A DNA stretch of 64,000 bases from Ancylostoma caninum (lineage: Eukaryota > Nematoda > Chromadorea > Rhabditida > Ancylostomatidae), in assembly GCA_037903475.1 (NCBI GenBank), contig JBAJFG010000041.1, positions 806,001 through 870,000 on the forward strand. The letters are read 5' to 3'. Within the stretch, counting starts at the first letter, position 1. The number at the start of each line of letters is the position of its first letter. Positions 38,165-50,600 of this stretch are shown here, piece after piece. The notes below the pieces were generated by a model. The model was given only the letters and a program-made list of their open reading frames with translations, made no database searches and was not told the origin of the DNA. Made by a program: the position numbers and the translations under genes.

Positions 38165-39790
38165 GTACCAGGTCTCACGACTGCCTTAGCGCGGTCTTAC
38201 AGTAGCACCATTCTCACATAACATGTATGCATCAGCCAAAGCGGTAAAATATCGCTTTTGATGAGAGACCAATCAACCCATTCTATTCACATCAATGGAT
38301 TAATCAAAACGAAATCCATTACGATAAATTCCGCCCACTTTATTGCTTCACTTATCATTGATAGAATTGACGGAAATTACCTATGCAGGACCAAACAAGC
38401 GAGTTTTCTGGATAACAATTAAGAACTCCATCGTGCCTATAGAAATTAAAACATTAATAATTAATCAATTCTCAAGTCTCCATCAAAGATCTGTTTTAAA
38501 AAAGGTTACTCCTAGCTCATAAAGTGCAGATGATTTCCGAGCAGCTATCTATCAGTGAGCTGTGCGTGCTTTCGGAGCATATTAATAAAGTGCACAGCAT
38601 GCAACGATAAACCGCGCTTCCGCACTCATCCCATTAACGAGCGCATTTTCCCACCACTTCTGGATTAGCATCGACAACGATGTCAGGGATGTAGTCCGGA
38701 GCGACCAAAAGGGATGAACGAAGCGAGGGGGGGGGGGGGTGGGGGTGAGGTGGGAGCCTGCGACTTATTATAGCCATGGAACGAAAACACATGGCCATAT
38801 CACACTGTCCCCATTCCACCTCCATAATACCAAAAGTGTCATTCTGGTAAACAAAACCTGGGTCTTCAAAAAAGAATGGTTGGCTAGACGCCCTCTTTCC
38901 TCAAATAGCATTTGAATAGAGAAACAATATTTAAGGAACTAAATACAGAAGCAATAGACTGAAGGAACTTTCGCATCCACAAGCTGCTAAAAAACAAAAC
39001 CATACTGCTATGTTAATTCTACAAGTAATAGCTTGAAATTTCACATGTTATCACTCACATCAAAGGATTTACACTAATCAACAAGGAAAGGCGAAAAAGG
39101 TATACCAAAACGAGACATTATTAGTTCCGGGGGAGCTGTTTTCCTCTTTTTCCTCTCCTCCATCTAAGTAAAGAAATATAACTGAGTTCATTTACTGCAT
39201 TGCTTCTTTTTCTACATTTCCATTGATTCTTCCTCTTACTTGTTTATTGTTACAACAACAATCCATCAGTTTTCTCTTTTATACTACCTCTCCGTAAATT
39301 ATTACATGTATAATAATATTACTCACATAAAACATGTTTCATCAGTACATACAGTACTCCATCAGTACACGTTTTTTGTGGTCAAAAAACCTTATATCTT
39401 TTCTAATACCAATTCGAGAGTTCCAGCTTCAACACTATTCTTTTTTCAAAATTTAAGCACTTCAACCACGAAATTCGGCAATAAATACTGCTCACTTATC
39501 CCTGCCCACGCCACCAGGCGAAGGCTGATTCGGTGCAGTGACGAAGTGGCATGCTCGAGGCGTTTAAAACGACGTGGACGAACTCGGCCGATGTCGTCTG
39601 ATTGCGTACGAAATAGCGTCTTCACATGTGCCATGAGTGCTACGGCACTCGCGCAGATTCACAACGAATCAACGCCATGCTTAGTTCGTATCTATAAATT
39701 TACCTCCTTATTTCAAACGCACCACGGAAAAACTCGCGAAATTAGGACAGAAATTCAAGAGGATCACAGACACGACAGAAAATGATACAA
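38165..39790. other. no supported gene
   Basis: The longest plus-strand frame (39240-39785, 181 codons) lacks family motifs and splice support. Its last third, at about 39500-39670, is a G+C-richer block open on both strands, probably a dispersed repeat. A run of 13 G lies near 38728. Confidence 0.4.
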
Positions 39791-39799
39791 ATGACCCAA

Positions 39800-39967
39800 G
39801 GGCCCGGATGCACCACTGAGATTACCCATGGTAAATATCTTATCGTGACAAAATTTGTCCTCCACACCCACTGCCTTGTTCAACAACATGTGACGTCTCG
39901 TCTATACCCAGCCGCTAGCCATAGGTATGAGATTACCCATCCTTCCAATAATGCATCCTGGCCCAGG
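39800..39967. repeat. short MITE, 'GAGATTACCC' family, copy 2
   Basis: The ends GGGCCCGGATGCA and complement of GGGCCAGGATGCA form terminal inverted repeats, with the GAGATTACCCATGG core inside the left end. A second GAGATTACCC near the right end is in direct orientation, so this copy is rearranged relative to the one at 41.9 kb. Confidence 0.6.
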
Positions 39968-40122
39968 GCGTGAAAAATAGAAGAATGGGGAGCCGAGGGA
40001 ATATTTTGGATGACAGAAATGCAGAAGTGCGGATGACAAGTGAGCGCTCTTCTTAGGTATTCATAAATGAGAATGAGACAGTTGACAGAACAGGGTGAGA
40101 TTACCATGGTCTTTTGAGGTAC

Positions 40123-40527
40123 TCAATAGCAAATTTCAATAAGAGAAATTATTATAACATCTGAAAAGAGACAATCTCCATAGAAACTATGAAGTAGTTT
40201 CCCACAGATGTACAGCAACGTCTTGCCAGACAAAACCACCTTTGCATTCCTATTTACATGGAATGCATAGGTGCGTAAGACGTGCTGAATTAGACTAGCG
40301 ATAGACCAAGACGCGCTCCTGACGCAGTTCAAACGCAAGTTACGCACACACACGTTTGAGGCTTCGAGGTTATTCGCGGCGATGCGGTATGATTCCCATT
40401 CATTCACGTAGGTATCATGCCGGCCATCTCCATGGAGAGAAATCCTTTGCGAATGGATGGAATAGCCCGACGCACGCCACTGTGTCGTACAAACTGCGCT
40501 AGTCACTATATCAGCCTTAAATTCCAA
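40123..40527 (-). other. 134-codon open frame, probably part of a dispersed repeat
   Basis: The minus-strand frame is long for this DNA, but its composition is mixed and the opposite strand is also open. No motif or splice partner was found. I suspect a recurrent hookworm-type repeat from recollection of similar open blocks; this cannot be shown here. Confidence 0.25.
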
Positions 40528-40974
40528 ATGGTAATCATTTCAAGCGCAATTTATAATAAATGCGTCAGACGTGCGTCAAAAGCAGTTAATCGCGAAGGAT
40601 TTTCCAGGAAGACCAGCCGACACAAGCAGAACATCATGAGAACTACTGCAAATATCTAGAAGCCGCAAAGACGTGTGTATCACTTGCGTTTGAGCTGCGT
40701 CACAACGCATCTCCATACACATAGCCGCACATACGACGCACGTATAGGCCGAGCATGATTCCCACATTCACTATTTCACAACCGTTTAGCAGCAGGTGCT
40801 GGCAAATGCTTGATAATGCATTAGGGTCTCAATGATGGCCCTACCCAACGGTCGAGAGGCTCAGGTATGAAGAGTTCTAGCTCTAGCCCAGGCCAAAAGA
40901 TAGTAGCCCGCTTCTGATGTTGAGTATGGAGAAAAAGGCCTCGCTGAAACAAACCTGAAGTTCGTTGCGCTTAC

Positions 40975-41069
40975 CAGTGTGGGCGACGGCGACGTGACTT
41001 CCACTTCCTCAGTTAGATTGCAAGCTGCCTTTTCATTGTCAAAAACAATTGACTGCTCGCTAGAGGTTT
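40975..41069 (-). CDS. candidate internal exon
   Basis: The minus-strand block reads SSEQSIVFDNEKAACNLTEE then VEVTSPSPTL and ends at a clear gtaagc donor. Using the weak acceptor catggaaag it begins in phase 1, the phase in which the last known exon of the 47.7-54.6-kb gene ends (47666). It could be a later exon of that gene across a 6.6-kb intron. A stronger acceptor (cctctag) 10 bases further in gives phase 2 instead. Confidence 0.35.
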
Positions 41070-41911
41070 CTTTCCATGTGGGTAAAAAGAGTAAATGGAC
41101 TACTTTAGATGTCTGTTCCAGTATGTTGCACCACATTCAGTAGAGCTATGCACAAAAAAAGGTCCTTGCTGGAAATGGTAACTCCGGATGTAACGTTTCC
41201 CTAGAAACAGATGTGATGCCTTACTGAGAATGGGGAATTCTCCAATTTTATGGAATAATCGCTTATTATTCGATGAATAAAAAGATTCTGGAAGACAATT
41301 CCGAGAAAGGAACGGCAATGAACGAAGCAAACGTTACCGCACAGCTAACCACAGCAACCTAAACTGCTCTCAGAGGCAAAATAACCGATTCTCAAAAGAT
41401 ATGGACAGATGAATGGACCCCAACCGGAAGCATGGACCACGAGATAGACCTCATCGATAACCACCGCGATTTGCATGCTTCCGGACGGACAGAGAGAACA
41501 TGTCGACAAGCAGAAAACGAATTCTTATGCGCTAGCAGGAGACTGCAGTGTGAAACATCAACAGAAGACAATTATAGTCCGAAACCACAAACTTCTAACG
41601 AACAAGACCACGAAGCAAATATGCTAACTCAAAGAATGTATAAACACACTTTGCCCAACATTCCACCCTTCCCATGAGGCCGGAAAAATTGCCCAAAAAA
41701 GGCGCTTGAGCCCTGTGGGAGAAAAAAAACCCGTGATGATCATAAATCACAATGAGTTAGCGCCTTCGTTCATTTCTTAAAGAAAACCTCCACCATTAAT
41801 CTGTTCTCAAGCCAAAATGCTCTTGTACCTAAGACTATTTCGTTGGATGCACTAGCCATCACACTACAGCTGATGTTCAGAATGGATCTATTGGGCGGAA
41901 TTTTAATCTAG

Positions 41912-42030
41912 CAGTGGATACATCGCTGAGATTACCCAGGGTAAAAATGTCAACGCCCGTATTAACGATGGATTAATTGGTGAGGAGTAAACTCGCTTAC
42001 CCTGAGTAATCTCAGTGAAGCATGCGGCCT
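41912..42030. repeat. short MITE, 'GAGATTACCC' family, copy 3
   Basis: Left GTGGATACATCGCTGAGATT followed by ACCCAGGGTAA, and right end complement GCATGCTTCACTGAGATTAC, make terminal inverted repeats of about 30 bases around an A+T-rich middle. The most regular member of the family in the window. Confidence 0.75.
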
Positions 42031-45000
42031 AAGATGGAATCGTTTAGTACCCAATCCCAAACACAGCAACTTCCGCAGAATCTATGGAATCTGACACCAT
42101 TCAGCAAGTCAGAATCGAGGGAATTACTGTGAAAGCTTCGTAAACCAGAAATACCGGAAGAACTAAGAAGGTATTCAAATTCCGAGCACAACTTCAAAAA
42201 ATCCATACGTAGATGTGCTTGAGAGCAAAACTGCAACTTGGGCCCTAGATGTTAATTCCCTTTCGAGAAGCGAAGGGCAAAAAAGCAAGCGTGTACGCGT
42301 GTACTAATCCCGCTGCCAAAACCATGCATTCCATTAGTCATCAATGCGAATGAATCGGCAAGGCGGTAGGCATTCCTTAGAACACGCCAATTCACAGCAT
42401 TTGGGCATATACTATTATAGAACATAAAGTATTCATGAGGTAAGGTTTTCCCTAGTAATCCAGTAGAAATGACCGCTTCGCATGGGAAAAAACAGCATTG
42501 TGAGCAAGCACTGAAGCCCTCCGACGGACAAATTGCGTGTTCCGCAGAACGCTGCCCGCTAACAAAAACCCACTTGACTTCAATTAGAGCGAAAGCACGG
42601 GTCATTCCTTGAAATGAGGAAAAGGAAACATCTTTTGAAATTTCCCGCCCTTTATCAAAATCGCCTAAAGAGAAATTGCTCCTATTCATAGTAGGTTTAA
42701 TGTTCTCAATGGCGTCATGACACTATGGTTCTTCATACATTCGTAATGCTCACGCTCAGCTCTGTCATAAGAGATCATAGATGGACCACAAGTTTTTACC
42801 GAGAAAGTTTTATTGAAAGGATTCAGGATGATAACAAGCTCGATTCAGGCATATCCATCATAACCAAATTCTAAGATTCATACAGCAAGATACCGCCAAA
42901 ATTGGCCAGGTAGGAAAAACCAGGTACAGAGTGGTACAGGTCTCATTCTGATTCGGAAATCCCGTTTTTTCCTATCCTAGAAACACAGCCAATGCTTGAG
43001 AACAACTTAATCATCTTTACTTACAGACAGTTCTACCAAGTTCCAACTTCCATGTCTACAAAAATCCTCATCCAGAATATCCACACGAGAAGAGTATCCC
43101 CATGATCTGCGCTACAATGGAAAACTCGCAGCGGCACAACATTTCGTACCAGAGCAATGCTTTCACGTTTAGCGAACAACATTGATATGTCGAGCGATGT
43201 TGCGTTGCTGCATTTCTGTCATTGCCGTGAATAACAAATGAGAAGTCCGTCGTATAGCCATCTATGGCGATCGCAGTTGTTAGGCTTTCTCAAAGACTCT
43301 TCGATAGAAGTATTCTTTAACCCAATAGGTCGTTTAAAAAAAACTGGAAGAACAACCGAAAAACAAAGTTCTAGAAACATCGTTGCCAAGCCAAATATAT
43401 TCGAGACATGGACACCCGTAACTGAAAGACGCTCAAAAATTGCACTTTAATAGAATTATCCTCCAAGGAAATTGCGCAAACTGAAACTGAACAGGCGCAA
43501 TTTTTAATTTGCCTCCTCAAACCAATTTCTCTTCAATAGCATCTAAAGCCAGAGTCATCTGTGAGCCCTACGCGCGATTTCTATCTTAATACGACAGGTG
43601 AAACTTCTGTTTATGCATGTATAAATCTGCTGGATCTGATGTTAATCTCAAACGCGCCAGAAATCGTCTGTTGCTGACTTTTAATCTCCTCTAACAATAA
43701 ATATTAGGGAACGCGAAAATTGCATGTAATACACCACCAATATATCAGGACGTTGGTTTCAATTGAAATCCTCCTTTCTTAATCGCCGGTGCTAATCCAG
43801 CAGTAGCTGCAGTAGAATAGAGGAAGGGAAAGCAGAGCCATCCGATATTCTACCGGAAATGTCTCTATAAGCTTTCTTCTATGATCTATACACGCAGGAT
43901 CAAATTACTTCCAAAAAATACTACCCAAAAATCCAAACCCTAATGTTCTGCAAAACACTGCACACCTATTGCTGTGGTGAGGGCAATGAGGACATGCCCC
44001 TCGTTCAAGAAGGAAATTAAAAAAAAGCTTATAGCATAGCACTAGGTCATATGAAAGGCATTCATGGTGCGAAAATGAACGAGTTTCTCGCCAGGCTCAT
44101 AATCGAGCAGTGAACGTGGTCGTTCAGCAGAACATATGAGAACTCTCAACAGACAACTCAACGCCCTGATTATCGAAGACCACCACTGTCAACACTTCTG
44201 CTTTCGTGCTTTCAAGTACCTGCGAATTACAAAGCATAGTGGAAAGGAAATGCTCAAAGATGACGGTGGCGAGATTGTCAAAGAAGTTCCCCTTAGTCGA
44301 CATGCGAATTCTTACGGAATTTGGACCATTGAAGATGGTCGTAAATTATAATTACAGACTTCTTTGGCGTGTACGCCTCGCTGTCAGGATATCAAGCATC
44401 CCTGCCAGAACGTCACTATATTCTCCCAATAATGGCGACACCTCGCTTCGCCACCTTCGTCGATCATCGATGGTCACGACGTATTATTTTCGTGCCACAC
44501 CTGTAGACGACCCCTCCTGCCGTAATTCCTCAACACAGAGTAGCAGCTCGGTGAATGCCGAGTACAAATAGAGCCGTACGGTCAGCTAGTACAGCTGTTC
44601 ACGGTGATATGCAAATACAACGTCCCAGAACAAGCCAGTTTTAAACAACAGAGTGGATGGTGCTCCCTAAATCCAGAAATGATTGCGATTCAAGTTAATA
44701 TGACAGTGAAAACAAACAATCCAAGAAGGAAACTTTCATACATTCACTATAAATCGTCTTCATTTCTATCTCCTAACCTGACCACACCTCAATCGGTGCC
44801 GAAAATGTGCTGTTCTCTACGAAATCATTCCTTTCAAAAAATACGATGGAAATAAATGACCGCACTTAAATACGGGGCCGATATATGAAATCACACTAAA
44901 CGATTCAAGAGGCACGGAGAAGTACGCGCGTCTTGATGAAGCCGCTGCCCGCACAGCAAAACAAAACCTCTAACGTTGTTTTTTTCATCAGCCGCTTAAT

Positions 45001-45096
45001 GAACACTTTTATGCCTCTGGGGCAACAGACATGTCCAGAATCAGTTGCGGAACACCTTAGCACATCAAAACACATTTTCAAATGAGTTCAACCGTA
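42031..45096. other. no supported gene; some long frames
   Basis: Frames of 145 codons (42252-42689 minus) and 121 codons (44206-44571 plus) have no recognised motif. The block at about 44320-44570 is open in several frames on both strands and is G+C-richer, which suggests a repeat rather than a gene. Confidence 0.35.
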
Positions 45097-45405
45097 CTAT
45101 TGCGCTACAACCTGTGGACTAATAAACAGCAAATTCTCATAGAGGGCCCACAGGGAGGCAAAACAAACCAATACTTGCCCCCAGGCACAGCGCGGTATTC
45201 TAGAATTCTCCTCTAAATTGGTTCGACGACGTGAAATGCCGATTCGATTCAATACGGCTATTGCTCGTAAGGAAATGGCATAAATTACACAAAACATCAC
45301 TATAATACCCATAAAATTAGGCTCAGGAAAGAACCAGAGTTCATGCATAGGAGGAGTGACAAGATCTGAAGAGCAAAGATAATCCAGCCCATCTGTATGC
45401 GACAT
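45097..45405 (-). pseudogene. possible multi-pass membrane (chemoreceptor-like) fragment
   Basis: The 102-codon minus-strand frame has two hydrophobic stretches, FMGIIVMFCVIYAISLRAIA and VLVCFASLWALYENLLFI, separated by a basic loop with RRRTNLEEN. This is reminiscent of the last part of a nematode serpentine receptor. There is no further helix upstream, and no splice signals frame it, so it is either a decayed fragment or chance. Confidence 0.25.
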
Positions 45406-46216
45406 AAATTCGAAAGACTATGTAGCACATCATTAGCTATCAGTGGTGCGCACGTTCGTTTCGTTTGAACACCTCCAACACCTTTAAAAATCTAGGAATA
45501 TAAGTGGAAGGATAATCATGGAGCTCAGGACGCGTGTCCGGTGTGACCAGCATTGGGAGGAGAGAAATTGCGGTTATGTACACGTTCCCATGTGTCTAAA
45601 CTTTACTATCGGATATAATTCATCCAATCGTGTATTCATTCCTTACATCAAATGCGATTTGCAAACAAGCGGATACGAAGAATCCGTAGATAAGCTCCTT
45701 TTGGATAACAGACTATCTAAGCAACATCAGAATATCCGTCAGAGAGCGTCTACCCGGCCGGGTAAAATATATTTGATTCGGGCGCAGACTCCCCATAGAA
45801 ATACTAACCAATCAACTAATCAACAGAAACATTCTTCTCAAGTGACAGCTTCTACAGCTTATTTCATCAGGAACTGAGATATCTGGTTATTAACTGTGAA
45901 CTCGCACAGCTAGCATGTAGAGTGCTATACCTGGAAAGACAGAGCGGCTCAGCTCAGCGATTGGCCACTTTATACAACTAACGAATCGTGAGACTACCTG
46001 CACCGCCCTTCCAGGCACTACGTTCAACAACCCAGAAACAATTTTAAAAACTACCAGAACAGAAAGGTAACTTCCTCTAGATGTGAGAAGCGTTATTATT
46101 TCATGCTTTAAACACAACATGGACTTTGCAGACTAAAACTTAGAAGCGAAATTTTCATTGAAAAAAGGACATTTTTGATAAGCGAGTTCAATGAATAAGC
46201 AACCATTAGAAACGAG

Positions 46217-46272
46217 GAGAAAAATGTGAAAGCATGAGGAAACGAAAAATGAAAGCATGAGGAAATGAAAAA
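46217..46272. repeat. short tandem repeat
   Basis: A unit of about 23 bases containing GAAAGCATGAGGAAA occurs twice head to tail. No coding or regulatory meaning evident. Confidence 0.6.
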
Positions 46273-46926
46273 GAGGGCCTAACAAGTGTAATCTGCTCTG
46301 AGCGGATACATGAAATGCCATTGCAATCGTCCCACAGCAAAAACAATTACGCTAAAAGCGCAAACGAAAAGCTCATCAACTAAAGCGTGATCACTAATCA
46401 CTCTGTCACATATCAAACACCCATAAATCAACAGACTGCGCGCTCATCTCCCTAGAGCTTGTGGGAGTGGAACAAAAACGAACTCATTATTTCTTGTATG
46501 CAGAATAAAAAGCCATTCCGTAGACTAACAGATGGCCTCGCTGCGCCCTCGAATGCCATGTGCAGAAAGGCCCAGAACACAAAGCTGGCTGGTTATATGG
46601 CATTCAATAGCGATAGCCAGGCAAACACTAGCCGGAAGTGTGAAAGCAGATGGAGAGCTGTGGCGTACCCGTAAGCCCTCAATGTGTACTTGAGATTTGG
46701 CTGGACAGAGCATCACTTGAAGAATATGCATGGAAATGCTACGCGTCACTCAAGTGATTCGTCGAAGAAGCGCAGATAAGAAATGCTCAGTGGAAGCGAC
46801 AACAAGAAAGATGTCAGAATGCTACGAGCCGCCTTTAGACAAGTTTTCAAAACAAATCTACGATGGCCACCGAGCTGCTGCCCACAACGGAAAATTCGCA
46901 TATCAACACCTACCATAGCGGCCTAG

Positions 46927-47226
46927 CAAAGTGAGAGCCCAATATTGCTCATTTCAAATATACCAAACTCTTCATCTATAGCTGAATTTCTTCCCAAATC
47001 CCCAAATCTCTTCCGACACGGCTCATCTAGCTCCAAAACTGACACCTACGATTCCCAATGGAACTCATTGATAAATGAGTTCTCGCCATTCCACGCAGAA
47101 AACAGTCCAGAAATAATATTCAGGCATTCATTTCAACAGCTATCGGGAGATCTTCGAACTTTTCGTGCTTTTCTTACAGCTACGACAACACAGGAACTCC
47201 AACGGATCCTAGCCGGTCCCGGATAA
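46927..47226 (+). CDS. 100-codon open frame, possible terminal exon
   Basis: This plus-strand frame opens after a TAG and ends in TAA. It has an ordered-looking composition: Ser-rich start (FRHGSSSSKTDTYDSQWN) then a helical tail (FQQLSGDLRTFRAFLTATTT and QELQRIL). An acceptor (catctatag at about 46975) would start it in phase 1. A donor at about 45767 after an open plus-strand frame ends in phase 1, so a two-exon join is possible. No family or AATAAA was found. Confidence 0.25.
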   Translation, partial: QSESPILLISNIPNSSSIAEFLPKSPNLFRHGSSSSKTDTYDSQWNSLINEFSPFHAENSPEIIFRHSFQQLSGDLRTFRAFLTATTTQELQRILAGPG

Positions 47227-47363
47227 GAAAACTTTTGAACAACACAATCAATTTAATCAACTAAATCTTTTAAAAACACATGTGTTAGGTGTTCATTAGC
47301 AAGTTCCTATCATTCCAGTGACGTGAACACTTACCATTCAAGGGTGTGGAGCGTTACAACTAG

Positions 47364-47455
47364 AAAGGGCAGCACGGTTCAGCTCTGTGATTGGCCAATT
47401 GATCCAAATGGTCGATCACAAAGCTCGAATCCGTCGTCCACTCCAGGTAAACCGC
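47364..47455. repeat. small hairpin, 'CTCTGYGATTGG' family copy
   Basis: GGTTCAGCTCTGTGATTGGC on the left is partly complementary to GATCACAAAGCTCGAATCC on the right. Another relative, CGGCTCAGCTCAGCGATTGG, lies at about 45940. The arms have diverged, so this is an old copy. Confidence 0.5.
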
Positions 47456-47665
47456 TCCAAACCCACTAACCAATACTATTTGAACATATATAGTTTCTTC
47501 CTTGAAAATATGTCCTCTGAAAACCCGCCTTATTACAAATGTCTCTCTGCGGACACCGCACAATTCCTCTGCAGAACCATAAGTACCCCCATTTCACAGC
47601 GAAACGTGCATATTCAACGAAAAATCCAAAAACAAAGCGAAAATTCCTAACATCAGAGTTCATAC

Positions 47666-50600
47666 CTGGATTGTATGTACCCGGTCCGTACACATCCGAC
47701 TGTCCCTCGCTGATATCGTCACCGAGTATATCCGTCTCCTGCACAGGATCGTAGTATCTCGTGCCCTCATACGACACAGATTGGCCAGGGTAGCTATAAA
47801 TGCTGGATTTAGCAGGATTGAAACACTAATATTCAGCACGTGAACTTAGAAAATCTGCTATTAACAAATGTCCATATTAGAACAACCTTAAAAGTGAAGA
47901 ATATGAAGAACCAGCAGAAAATTTTTCGAAAAAATGTTGCATGAACTGAATCACTTACTAGCAAGAGAAAAGGCGAGAAAGAGAAGAAAGAACAGGCTAT
48001 TGTGAGCAATTTGAGTACAGCGAACAAATGTGAAGCAGAAAAACGCTCTTTTATTACGGTGCAGAATAATGCACAAAAACGCAGCCGAAGCAGTAGCAGT
48101 TCCAACTTACTCTACGTATATCCTATGAAAACACCGGGGAAACGTGAAGAAGCTGGAGGAGAACCTCAACAAACCTCACTATCAACGAACTTTTTTTTAG
48201 AATCGTTTCATAACATAAAAAAAGAAAAAGAAAATAGATAAAAACAATGGTATTTCTATTGGAGGCCGATGAAACTATATGTAACCACTGTTCTCCCACC
48301 GATGACCAAAAAGTAAGAATGAATACTAAGAACTTATACTAGCTGCATTCCACATTAAAAGGTTTTGCAACCATGAAATTGTTAATTCCTGACAACAAAA
48401 CCAAGTACAACAATATTTAACCTTAGAAGTAAGTGGTAAAGTGTCAACCTAGAGAAAATGAACGATGAGTAGGAAATAATGGAGCAATAAATGGTGATAT
48501 CCAATCAGGCCAAAAAAATTGGCAGAAATCTCTCTCGGGAGTTTTTCAAGGATAATTCAACCATGGCATAGGCGCAAAACTATCAGCCAATGTGCAGTAT
48601 GACAAGAAAAACCATTTCTTCTATGACTGCATCGAAAGATTGATTGAATACTTGTAAGCGGCATTATTTCGAGACATTTTACCTGCCTTGACTCTGCAGG
48701 ACCACAAGTGTTACACCAAAACTGTATGGAACTGCTAAAAATTTGTGAAAACATGGGCCAAAATGGGAAATTCCAAAAGAGAGCTCAAGGTGTACCGCAA
48801 ACCTAATCTAGAAAAAGAAAATTTATGGATTTACAAAAAAAAAGGCTTGAAAAACTCACTCATCATCATGATACCGCAGCAGACTATTTGGTAATCCTCG
48901 ATAGGCGATATCATTCATCTGGAATGGGAGAATTCTTTCAATAACTCAACAACTAATTAAATAATCGTTTCTCAGCTATGATTAGTGAGAAGAAAGCCAC
49001 AGCACAAACAATAAGGGTAAGAGAGGAAAAGGAAGACGTGCGAGTGCCACCTCTCGCGAAGGCATGTCATAGTCATGTCGTCGTTCGAGTGGATGAGTCC
49101 TCGTCATAGCCTCTACAGTGACTGGTGCCACCGAGTTGGACGTTCGTCGCAGAATCTGAAACGTTACACTCCATGCACGTAGTGCAACACGTCACGCGTT
49201 TTCACAGAAGGATTCCAAGGTTGGGTTAGAGAGGGCACAAAATCATGTCAAACAAACATTTAGAAAACAAAGAAATGGCGGGACTCAAAGAATTCCGTGA
49301 TGATCTGACGGCGTTCAAACAATTCCATTTCCTATAATGTTCACCCAGTTTCAATCAGACTTTCAAAATAATAGTAGCATTTGGCTGGCTACCGCGAGCA
49401 TGAGGGTTGTGCGCGGGTAAGACGTATACACAAGAAACAGGAAAGAATTTCATTAGACACCATCAGACTTATGACCGTAACAGCTGACAAGCATCGTAAA
49501 AGTGATAGAAGGGAAAGAGTGGGAGAACTCCGTGCTTGGATTTGAAGAAAAGTTAAGACCGAGACAGAAAGAATGAAATCTTAATGGATTGAACAGCTGA
49601 CAAACGTACCTGGCTTACACTAACTTCTTCTCTCTTCTGGAACGAGTAGGACCGCTGAGCACGGCGGTCAGGCATTGGTGGACGGGCATAAGCGTCATGA
49701 TGGCTTGGAAGCCTTAAAAAAGATTGTATATAGAACAAAGCCAAATTAGAATGCTAAAACTTGTTTGAGTCTTTCCAAACCGACCACACATCCAACTGAA
49801 TCATAATTAGGGACAGATTCTCAATATTATCAATGAGAAATATTCTTCAGTAAGAGTTCGAATGGGTTTCCATCTTCAAAATAATTTTCACGCATCAGAA
49901 ACGGAACGGAATGGAACTCCGTCTAGTCTGCTGTTTGAGCAAAGTGACTTCTCTAACGTGATAAGTTCGAAAGATACTCATTAAGAGCTGATTGCGTTGC
50001 GGAGCGGAGGACGCGGTTATCGGGATCAGTGGCAGATCTCGCCAAAGCTAGGATACTCCTCGATAGCAAGGGACTTTCACACATGCCGGGAGTAGAGCTT
50101 CCCCCGGGAGTGGTGGGACCTCTCACCTACAAAGGACTGGGAAACCCTTGCGGCCTTCTTCCAGTAGAACTCGTGCCACGTCTCGCTCTACCAACAGTCG
50201 ACCAAGTGGGCAGGAGAAAACCACTCGCTCTGGTCCAGTTAGCGGGAATCGGGCTAGCAATTCTTCTTTTGAGCTTTTGTCTTTACCGGAGTCATCTAAA
50301 GGTTCCAACCCACCGAAATCCTCACTTACGAAAATGGTATGGGTACTCACGTTACTCACAATCAGGGACTGGAATCCACATCCTATGGCAAACCGTATTT
50401 CAGTCATCTGGTAAGAGAATTCAACAGGCCCTCCCCTATCTTCTAGTAGTTCAGGTAGTTTACTGCAGCGCAAACACCACGAACACCCACGTAACTCATC
50501 CAAACTTTGCGGATGATAGAATTAGCAGGAAAAAAGGAGTCAAGCGCTCAGCCGACGACAGTTCTCGCAGGGATTACATAGTTGACTGAAGATTAACAAG

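Noticed and set aside
39240..39785. 181-codon plus-strand open frame
   Set aside because: Long but without motifs or splice partners; its last third is a G+C-richer block open on both strands, as repeats often are.
42252..42689. 145-codon minus-strand open frame
   Set aside because: No recognised motif, no splice context, and length is within what chance gives in 64 kb.
49981..50121. Minus-strand exon-like block with a tttgtag acceptor and phase-2 end
   Set aside because: It would fit before the exon at 49712, but the ATG exon at 54549-54637 fits equally well and gives a complete start; the block is better explained as antisense of the nested gene.
50123..50503. 126-codon minus-strand open frame
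   Set aside because: It is antisense to the phase-consistent Ser/Arg-rich exons of the nested plus-strand gene and cannot be joined in phase to the minus-strand gene.
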